A stretch of 48,803 nucleotides of DNA, from contig ONBW01000028.1 of NCBI GenBank assembly GCA_900316165.1, positions 1-48,803 on the forward strand. The letters are read 5' to 3'. Shown piece by piece: positions 43,745 to 48,803 of this stretch. Below the pieces are notes generated by a model. It was not told the DNA's origin, searched no databases, and saw only the letters and a program-made list of their open reading frames with translations. Origin of the DNA: an uncultured Lachnospiraceae bacterium. Lineage in GTDB: Bacteria > Bacillota > Clostridia > Lachnospirales > Lachnospiraceae. A program made the translations under genes and the position numbers. Position 1 is the first letter of the stretch. The number at the start of each line of letters is the position of its first letter.

Positions 43745-44608
43745 ATGATTGAACTGCTTAAGGCTGCGCTTTTTGGCCTTGTAGAGGGTATCACTGAGTG
43801 GCTTCCGGTTTCGTCTACCGGTCACATGATCCTGCTTAATAACTGGGTAAAGCTTGACGTATCAGACAGCTTCTACCAGATGTTTGAGGTTGTAATCCAG
43901 CTCGGCGCTATAATGGCTGTTGTGCTTATATTCTGGAACAAGCTATGGCCTTTCTGCATTAAGAAGAGAGGAGTGCAGGTAAACGGCGTTGGGGAGATAC
44001 GCTCACACGTCGCCTGGAAAAAGGGAGCCGCTGACATGTGGATAAAGATCATCGTCTGCTGCATTCCGGCCGCTGTTGTAGGCCTCCTGTTTGACGATGA
44101 GATAGATAAGCTTTTCTATCATCCGGTTCCTGTGGCTCTGGCTCTGATTGTTGTCGGTGTGATTTTTATCATTGTCGAGATGACTGCGGGTAAGAAATCA
44201 CCAAAGGCAAACTCTATTGCTGAAATGAGCATGTCTATGGTTCTTTGGATTGGTATAGCACAGACTCTTGCAGCTGTTTTTCCTGGTACATCGCGTTCTG
44301 GTGCTACGATTATCGGTGCCCTGATTGTCGGCGTAAGCCGTGAGGTGGCTGCTGAGTTTACTTTCTTTCTGGCAGTGCCTGTTATGCTTGGCGCCTCTCT
44401 TCTTAAGGTCGTAAAGTATGTCCACGACGGTGTCGCAATGACCGGTCTCGAGGGCGGTATCCTCGCTGTCGGCTGCATCGTGGCTTTCGTGGTTTCTGTC
44501 ATTGTAATCAGGTTCTTCATGAACTTCATAAAAAAGCATGACTTCAAGGTTTTCGGGTACTATAGAATTGTACTCGGAATCGTGGTTATAGCGGTGTCTG
44601 CTTTATAA
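43745..44608 (+). CDS. uppP: Undecaprenyl-diphosphatase
   Basis: A 287-aa BacA-type membrane phosphatase that recycles undecaprenyl pyrophosphate for cell-wall synthesis and gives bacitracin tolerance. The two signature loops are EGITEWLPVSSTGH (14-27) and PGTSRSGAT (180-188), with about eight transmembrane helices. It starts 3 nt after the vWA gene, completing the YdcF-vWA-UppP envelope unit, and is followed by a strong terminator. Confidence 0.97.
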   Translation: MIELLKAALFGLVEGITEWLPVSSTGHMILLNNWVKLDVSDSFYQMFEVVIQLGAIMAVVLIFWNKLWPFCIKKRGVQVNGVGEIRSHVAWKKGAADMWIKIIVCCIPAAVVGLLFDDEIDKLFYHPVPVALALIVVGVIFIIVEMTAGKKSPKANSIAEMSMSMVLWIGIAQTLAAVFPGTSRSGATIIGALIVGVSREVAAEFTFFLAVPVMLGASLLKVVKYVHDGVAMTGLEGGILAVGCIVAFVVSVIVIRFFMNFIKKHDFKVFGYYRIVLGIVVIAVSAL

Positions 44609-44621
44609 GTTGATTTTTGCT

Positions 44622-44665
44622 GCCGTCCGCAGCGGCCTTCGCCGCCGCGGACGGCTGGTTTTTTA
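44622..44665 (+). terminator. Strong Rho-independent terminator after uppP
   Basis: GCCGTCCGC (44622-44630) pairs with GCGGACGGC (44647-44655); an inner GCGGC-CTTC-GCCGC extends the stem to about 14 bp with one mismatch, then TTTTTT. Confidence 0.92.
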
Positions 44666-44682
44666 TTGGAAAGGTGTATATC

Positions 44683-45732
44683 ATGACAGTTTCACTTTGT
44701 ATGATTGTAAAAAATGAGGAGAAGGTGCTTGAGAGGTGCCTGGAATCGGTGGCAGATCTCTGCGACGAGGTCGTGATTGTAGATACCGGCTCTACTGACT
44801 CTACGAAGAGTATTGCTGCAAGGTACACAAGTCATGTTTATGACTTCGAGTGGTGCGATGATTTCTCAGCGGCAAGGAATTTCGCGTTCAGCAAATGCAC
44901 CTGCGACTATATATACTCAGCGGATGCTGATGAATATCTCGATGAAGATAATAGAATTCAGTTTAAGAATCTGATTTCAGCGCTTGATCCTGCTGTAGAG
45001 ATCGTGCAGATGCATTATTACGAGCCAGGTATTTCAGATGTACTGAATTCCAAATCCGAGTACCGGCCGAAATTATTCAAGCGGCTCCGCGCTTTCCGGT
45101 GGATTGATCCGGTGCATGAGACTGTAGCAGCAGATCCGCTTGTTTTTGATTCTGATGTCGTGATCACACATGAGCCAGCTGAGCTTCACACTTCAAGGGA
45201 TTTTTCAATTTTTGAGAAGACATACCACAGAGACGGCTGCCTGAGTAAAAGGCTCTATGCGATGTATGCCCGTGAGCTCTACAAGAATGGTACACCGTCT
45301 GAAATTAAGCGTGGCGCTGATATTTTCAGAGATGTTTTAAGTGGCGGTGAGCTGGATTGTGACCTGCTTTCGATGCTTCTTGCTGTAATGGCAAAGGATG
45401 CCAGACTTTCAAAAAATGCGCCAGGAATGCTGCTTTATACGTCAAGGCTTTTGGCGGTAGATGATCCGTGCGCTGAGGTCTGCTTCGAACTTGGTGAATT
45501 CTTTTATGAAAACGGCGAGTACAATGACGCGGCGCTCTGGTACCTAAATGCCAGCCAGCAGAGCCCTTTGATGGACGTCCACGCAGGCGGAGACGCTGCC
45601 CTCCGTGGCCTTGGCAGAAGCTATGCTCACCTCTCTGAGCAGACAGATGGCGAGGAGAGCGACAACTACCGTGACCTCGCCGAGCAGTACGAGAAGCAGG
45701 CAGATGAGTGGGAGCTGCCAGAGGAGGGTTAA
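44683..45732 (+). CDS. Family 2 glycosyltransferase with helical C-terminal part
   Basis: A 349-aa cytoplasmic GT-A enzyme. The start SLCMIVKNEEKVLERCLES, VDTGSTDSTKSIA, EWCDDFSAARNFAF and the metal site SADADEYLD are typical of GT2 proteins in the SunS/tetratricopeptide-linked group. The C-terminal part (about 190-349) is helical and TPR-like (CFELGEFFYENGEYNDAALW). Acceptor unknown. The ATG at 44683 follows GGAAAGG; an upstream in-frame ATG at 44617 lies in the terminator. The 53-bp repeat array begins 46 bp after the stop and no terminator is seen between. Confidence 0.88.
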   Translation: MTVSLCMIVKNEEKVLERCLESVADLCDEVVIVDTGSTDSTKSIAARYTSHVYDFEWCDDFSAARNFAFSKCTCDYIYSADADEYLDEDNRIQFKNLISALDPAVEIVQMHYYEPGISDVLNSKSEYRPKLFKRLRAFRWIDPVHETVAADPLVFDSDVVITHEPAELHTSRDFSIFEKTYHRDGCLSKRLYAMYARELYKNGTPSEIKRGADIFRDVLSGGELDCDLLSMLLAVMAKDARLSKNAPGMLLYTSRLLAVDDPCAEVCFELGEFFYENGEYNDAALWYLNASQQSPLMDVHAGGDAALRGLGRSYAHLSEQTDGEESDNYRDLAEQYEKQADEWELPEEG

Positions 45733-45738
45733 GACATT

Positions 45739-46202
45739 TACGAGTTGGAGCTGCTTTTTACGAGTGGCAGAAGCTTTTTACGTGTGAAAATGGGAAAACC
45801 AGGAAATCACACGTAGTGAATTGGCTGTGGCTACGTGTGAAAATCGAGAAACCTGGAAATCACACGTAGTGATTTAGCTGTGGTTACGTGTGAAAAGTGA
45901 AAAATCCGGAAATCACACGTAGAGATTTGGCTGAGGCTACGTGTGAAAAGTGAAAAATCCGGAAATCACACGTAGAGATTCGAGTCGGACTACGTGTGAA
46001 AAGTGAAAAATCCGGAAATCACACGTAGAGATTTGAGTGGGACTACGTGTGAAAAGTGAGAAATCCAGAAATCACACGTAGTAATTGGTTTATGACTACG
46101 TGTGAAAAACAAGAAAATAAGAAATCACACGTAGTAATTGGTTTACGACTACGTGTGAAAAACAAGAAATCAAGGAATCACACGTAAGAATTGATGAACG
46201 CT
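45739..46202 (+). repeat. Eight inverted-repeat units at an exact 53-bp pitch
   Basis: TACGTGTGA begins at 45779, 45832, 45885, 45938, 45991, 46044, 46097 and 46150, always 53 bp apart. Each is followed 28 bp later by its inverse TCACACGTA (45807, 45860, 45913, 45966, 46019, 46072, 46125, 46178). The arms (TACGTGTGAAAA and GAAATCACACGTAG) are nearly invariant; the central 11-12 bp and the 15-16 bp linker drift from unit to unit, units 3-5 being most alike. Two degenerate TACGAGT half-sites (45739, 45759) precede the array. It fills the convergent gap between the glycosyltransferase and the minus-strand nuclease-like gene. No open frame of note crosses it. Confidence 0.95.
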
Positions 46203-46257
46203 ATCCAGTCAAAAAAGAGAACCGGATGGGCGAAGTTAAAAATCTATAAAAGACAGA

Positions 46258-46293
46258 AACATGTGCCAGGAGAATTGCTTCCTGGCACATGTT
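46258..46293 (-). terminator. Terminator of the minus-strand nuclease-like gene
   Basis: A 14-bp stem (AACATGTGCCAGGA 46258-46271, complement 46280-46293). On the minus strand it follows the stop codon by 3 bases and is followed by TTTCTGTCTTTT. Confidence 0.8.
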
Positions 46294-46296
46294 GGT

Positions 46297-47085
46297 TTAC
46301 AAGTAGAATTCTTTGATAATTTTATTGATAATATTCATGTCAAAATTGACATGCTCACTCTCAAATGTCAGGATAAGCTGTTTACCCTGCATAAAGCCAT
46401 TCTTCTCATAGGCGTTTATTTTTTGAAGATTTTTAATGATGTAATCAGGCTTTTCCATCATCCCGAGGTGTTCGTGATAAAACACATTCCTGGTACGCTT
46501 ATTAAGGACAGTGAAATCAGGATATACTGGGCCGTAACCTTTCAGATCTAGTCTGCACTCATATCTGAACGGGACGCCGGCTTCCTTTAAGGCATTGGCG
46601 ATTAATAATTCGGACTTAGACCGATATCGTTCGCCATCGTTTGAAATATATTCTTCATTAATTTTGAAATCAAGGGTAGGGTAATCGGCTTCAATCCATT
46701 GCTTCGCGAAAGTATCATTATCAATGCATGGAGGCGCAATGAGTTTACGCTTTGCTTCAGGAAAAGACTTGTAGATCTCTTCCACAGGTGTTTTTGAAAT
46801 GCCATCTAAAAATCTGGTTATATGCTTTAACTCATTTTCTGCACATGATAATAACTTTGAAAAATATTCCTTCGAAACAAGCTTTTCAATCAGAACCTTG
46901 TCGCTTAGATATTTGCGCTTTCCTTTACAATTATTGTAAAAATAAAACTGAGCAACGCCGTTGGAGCATGATGTCGCTACGCGCCCTTCAGGCGCTGACG
47001 CAAGCTTTTTTCTACAAAATGAAATAATTGATTCCAAAAACTTCTTTCTGGATTTTAGTGATTTGATAGTCTCCTCCCTTGTCAT
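46297..47085 (-). CDS. PD-(D/E)XK nuclease-like protein
   Basis: A 262-aa soluble, Lys-rich protein. Residues 1-100 are a helical, charged region. The C-terminal part has the layout of the PD-(D/E)XK nuclease fold: Glu159 in RSKSELLIANALKEAGV, Asp190 in VYPDFTVL, and Glu205 in YHEHLG; the usual Lys after the last acid is not obvious, so activity is not certain. Related PDF...EHLG proteins are scattered through Lachnospiraceae. The ATG (complement of 47083-47085) follows AAGGGG; an in-frame start at 47154 is less likely. The gene is AT-rich compared with its neighbours and sits between the repeat array and tRNA genes, which suggests horizontal gain. Confidence 0.7.
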   Translation of the reverse strand: MTREETIKSLKSRKKFLESIISFCRKKLASAPEGRVATSCSNGVAQFYFYNNCKGKRKYLSDKVLIEKLVSKEYFSKLLSCAENELKHITRFLDGISKTPVEEIYKSFPEAKRKLIAPPCIDNDTFAKQWIEADYPTLDFKINEEYISNDGERYRSKSELLIANALKEAGVPFRYECRLDLKGYGPVYPDFTVLNKRTRNVFYHEHLGMMEKPDYIIKNLQKINAYEKNGFMQGKQLILTFESEHVNFDMNIINKIIKEFYL

Positions 47086-47304
47086 AGAGTTCCCCTTTCT
47101 AAAAACATTCGATAGCTGCACTTTGATGAAAAACAGATGTCGAAATTTTATCACGATTTAGTAGACACGTCAATAGTTTATTGAATTTTATATATTTTTA
47201 TGAAGGCTTGATTTTTTTACTAATAATTTAAAGAAAAAATATCATAATTCTAAATGAAAGATGTTTCTGTTTTACAAAAAATATCAAAAAAATAAAAAAA
47301 GTAC
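47086..47304 (+). other. AT-rich intergenic stretch
   Basis: The 219 bp between the divergent nuclease-like gene and the tRNA promoter are very AT-rich, with several A- and T-tracts. I see no gene and no clear promoter for the minus-strand gene. Confidence 0.6.
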
Positions 47305-47333
47305 TTGACACACTACCCCGATTGTTATAGAAT
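47305..47333 (+). promoter_or_regulatory. Promoter of the six-tRNA cluster
   Basis: Perfect TTGACA (47305-47310), 17-bp spacer, TAGAAT (47328-47333). Confidence 0.85.
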
Positions 47334-47336
47334 ATA

Positions 47337-47374
47337 TCTTGCGTTTGCGAGAGAAACAAAGCACAAATGCAAGA
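47337..47374 (+). ncRNA. tRNA leader hairpin with conserved loop motif
   Basis: TCTTGC (47337-47342) pairs with GCAAGA (47369-47374) around GCGAGAGAAACAAAGC (47347-47362), 14 of 16 identical to the loop in the tRNA-Leu(AAG) leader at 16607-16622. It again starts at the predicted +1. Confidence 0.5.
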
Positions 47375-47380
47375 GATTAG

Positions 47381-47455
47381 CGAGGTGTGGCTCAGTTTGG
47401 CTAGAGCACCTGGTTTGGGACCAGGGGGTCGCAGGTTCGAATCCTGTCACCTCGA
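47381..47455 (+). tRNA. tRNA-Pro (anticodon TGG)
   Basis: 75 nt. Acceptor CGAGGTG/CACCTCG, anticodon stem CCUGG/CCAGG with loop UUUGGGA (UGG). CCA not encoded. Confidence 0.95.
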
Positions 47456-47490
47456 TTTTGGGAAGAGTGGGAAAATTGAAGAGATGACGT

Positions 47491-47561
47491 GCAGGTGTAG
47501 TTCAATGGTAGAACACCAGCCTTCCAAGCTGGATACGTGAGTTCGATTCTCATCACCTGCT
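47491..47561 (+). tRNA. tRNA-Gly (anticodon TCC)
   Basis: 71 nt. Acceptor GCAGGTG/CACCTGC, anticodon stem CCAGC/GCUGG with loop CUUCCAA (UCC). Discriminator U. Confidence 0.95.
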
Positions 47562-47569
47562 TTTTATAT

Positions 47570-47643
<74 letters not shown>

Positions 47644-47648
47644 TTTGT

Positions 47649-47723
47649 GGTGGGTATAGCGCAGCTGGTTAGCGCGCCAGATTGTGGCTCTGGAGGCCAA
47701 GGGTTCGAATCCCTTTATCCACC
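47649..47723 (+). tRNA. tRNA-His (anticodon GTG)
   Basis: 75 nt counting the extra G(-1) at 47649, which faces discriminator C. Acceptor GTGGGTA/TATCCAC, anticodon stem CCAGA/UCUGG with loop UUGUGGC (GUG). Confidence 0.95.
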
Positions 47724-47764
47724 CTGGCGGAAACGCACCGCTTTTTTATATCAGTTGGATTCGT

Positions 47765-47836
47765 TGGGCTATCGCCAAGCGGTAAGGCACAGGATTTTGA
47801 TTCCTGCATTCGCCGGTTCGAATCCGGCTGGCCCAG
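47765..47836 (+). tRNA. tRNA-Gln (anticodon TTG)
   Basis: 72 nt. Acceptor TGGGCTA/TGGCCCA (one G-U), anticodon stem CAGGA/UCCUG with loop UUUUGAU (UUG). Discriminator G. Confidence 0.95.
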
Positions 47837-47869
47837 ATTTTTAATCCAGTGATGTTAAATCACTGATAA

Positions 47870-47942
47870 GGGGTATTAGCTCAGTTGGTAGAGCACTTGA
47901 CTTTTAATCAAGTTGTCGGGGGTTCAAATCCCCCATGCCTCA
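47870..47942 (+). tRNA. tRNA-Lys (anticodon TTT)
   Basis: 73 nt. Acceptor GGGGTAT/ATGCCTC (two G-U pairs), anticodon stem CUUGA/UCAAG with loop CUUUUAA (UUU). Discriminator A. Confidence 0.95.
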
Positions 47943-47955
47943 GTATTTTGTGAAG

Positions 47956-47998
47956 TCTCTGAAAGCCTTTAGAATAAAGGATTCAGGGATTTTTTTTC
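47956..47998 (+). terminator. Terminator of the tRNA cluster
   Basis: TCTCTGAA..CCTTT pairs with AAAGG..TTCAGGGA (one G-T pair and a 2x2 internal loop), followed by eight T. Confidence 0.85.
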
Positions 47999-48001
47999 TT
48001 G

Positions 48002-48040
48002 AAAAAATAAACGCCCACAGGAATTTTCCCTGCAGGCGTT
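48002..48040 (-). terminator. Terminator of ribU (minus strand)
   Basis: AACGCC (48010-48015) and GGCGTT (48035-48040), with an inner CAGG/CCTG, form the stem; on the minus strand it is followed by a T-run. Confidence 0.8.
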
Positions 48041-48069
48041 TTATTTTTACAGCATGATTATGAAAAGCT

Positions 48070-48687
48070 TTAGTTCTTCCCCTTAATAACCGGTGAAATC
48101 CTCTTGTAGATAAGGAAAGTTATCAGCACGTCTATCATACCCTTTACAAAGGTGAAAGGCATATTGAAGCAGCAGATGGACTGCTCGACGGAGTGCATTG
48201 AAGGGATGATGGCCTGGTAAGCGGCAAGGATCGCATCTTTCGGCATGAACTTGTAATAAACAGGATATACGAGAAAGATGTTCGATGGAATGCTTACAAG
48301 CGCCATGATGATGGCACCGGCGAAGGATGCGATTACGGCACCCTTTTTAGTTTTGTTGAATTTGTAGATGAATCCGGCGACGGCAACGAAAACAGCGCCA
48401 AGGATGAAGTTTGAGAGCTCACCGACACCGCCGGATGAAGAGAGAGGCAGGTGGAGCAGATTTTTGATAAGCTCAATCAGGATTCCGTAGAGAGGCCCCA
48501 TTGCAAAGGAACCTATCAGTGCCGGAAGATCTGAGAAATCGAACTTGATGAAGACCGGCATGATGAAAGGAACCGGAAGCTCGATAAGCTGAAGAACAAA
48601 GGCGCAGGCAGATAAAACACCGGTAACAGCGATAAATCTTACCCGCCTTCTGGTAGAACTGCCAGTAGATGAATTGGAAAATGACAT
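48070..48687 (-). CDS. ribU: Riboflavin ECF transporter substrate-binding protein RibU
   Basis: A 205-aa integral membrane S component of an energy-coupling-factor transporter, which captures riboflavin and works with the shared EcfA-EcfA'-EcfT module (not in this window). About six hydrophobic segments follow a Ser-rich, basic N-terminus. The stretch FIKFDFSDLPALIGSFAMG with YGILIELIKNLLH (about 46-80) is the RibU signature. AAAAGGAG lies 7-8 nt before the ATG. The 116 bp available upstream show none of the conserved FMN riboswitch blocks, so control is not evident. Substrate call rests on the family signature. Confidence 0.9.
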   Translation of the reverse strand: MSFSNSSTGSSTRRRVRFIAVTGVLSACAFVLQLIELPVPFIMPVFIKFDFSDLPALIGSFAMGPLYGILIELIKNLLHLPLSSSGGVGELSNFILGAVFVAVAGFIYKFNKTKKGAVIASFAGAIIMALVSIPSNIFLVYPVYYKFMPKDAILAAYQAIIPSMHSVEQSICCFNMPFTFVKGMIDVLITFLIYKRISPVIKGKN

Positions 48688-48769
48688 AAAAAACTCCTTT
48701 TAATTATAGGGGTGTTTCATGAATGTATAACTGAATAATAGGATTTTTTGAAGAAGGCCAAGTCTGGAG

Positions 48770-48775
48770 ATTATA
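48770..48775 (-). promoter_or_regulatory. Candidate -10 box of ribU
   Basis: On the minus strand TATAAT, about 83 bp before the ribU start. No matching -35 is seen 17 bp upstream, so support is weak. Confidence 0.3.
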
Positions 48776-48803
48776 CTCATACATATTCCAGAAATGGCCC
48801 TTT

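Noticed and set aside
44617-44682. Upstream start for the family 2 glycosyltransferase
   Set aside because: The segment is the uppP terminator; the family N-terminus begins at 44683 after a ribosome site.
45779-46186. CRISPR array
   Set aside because: The conserved arms are only 9-14 bp and inverted within each unit, the sequences between them are related to one another rather than unique, and no cas gene is nearby.
48688-48803. FMN riboswitch before ribU
   Set aside because: The conserved blocks of the RFN element are not found in the 116 bp available; one lying beyond the window cannot be excluded.

Overview
The window looks like a piece of the chromosome of a Gram-positive, Clostridia-class bacterium, most probably a Lachnospiraceae member; the genus cannot be fixed from sequence alone. 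Support: purine-rich AGGAGG-type ribosome sites with several TTG/GTG starts, nrdR, dgt-dnaG-rpoD-trmK and era-recO-(membrane protein)-glyS gene orders, RibU and DegV proteins, a class A rnpB, and tRNAs without an encoded CCA. A good sigma-D-type promoter and a GAF-PAS-GGDEF-EAL protein suggest a motile cell.

Layout. 1-1.9 kb: the right end of an integrative element (excisionase, tyrosine integrase), ending just before ychF. 1.9-4.9 kb: ychF, nrdR, a small protein behind a sigma-D-like promoter, efp and a 67-aa orphan. 4.9-11.4 kb: a catalytically dead-looking rhodanese, a type I pullulanase and three aminoacyl-tRNA synthetases (trpS, hisS, aspS). 11.5-16.5 kb: a PAS-only protein, a HEAT-methyltransferase fusion and the cyclic-di-GMP protein. 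16.6-16.9 kb: two tRNA-Leu genes. 17.0-23.5 kb: a macromolecular-synthesis block (dgt, dnaG, rpoD, trmK, nucleoside kinase). 23.5-24.15 kb: a 190-bp highly structured inverted-repeat element, rnpB and a dispersed palindromic repeat. 24.2-30.0 kb: a TetR-glycosyltransferase-like-GPH symporter-GH36 alpha-galactosidase operon. 30.1-37.7 kb: a DUF5688-like protein, tRNA-Thr (minus strand), a cold shock protein, DegV, FolC, MscS and an M16C peptidase. 37.7-45.7 kb: era, recO, a membrane protein, glyS, then envelope genes (YdcF-like, von Willebrand A, uppP) and a family 2 glycosyltransferase. 45.8-46.2 kb: eight inverted-repeat units at an exact 53-bp pitch, next to an AT-rich minus-strand gene for a PD-(D/E)XK-like protein. 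47.4-47.9 kb: six tRNAs. 48.1-48.7 kb: ribU on the minus strand.

Most of the window is ordinary housekeeping sequence in tight plus-strand operons with 1-14 nt overlaps. The parts least explained by known families are the 53-bp palindrome array and its nuclease-like neighbour, the 190-bp multi-stem element that ends in the presumed rnpB promoter, a palindromic repeat shared by the 12.4 and 24.1 kb intergenic regions, and a 16-nt motif shared by the leaders of two tRNA transcripts. All functional statements about these four are inference.
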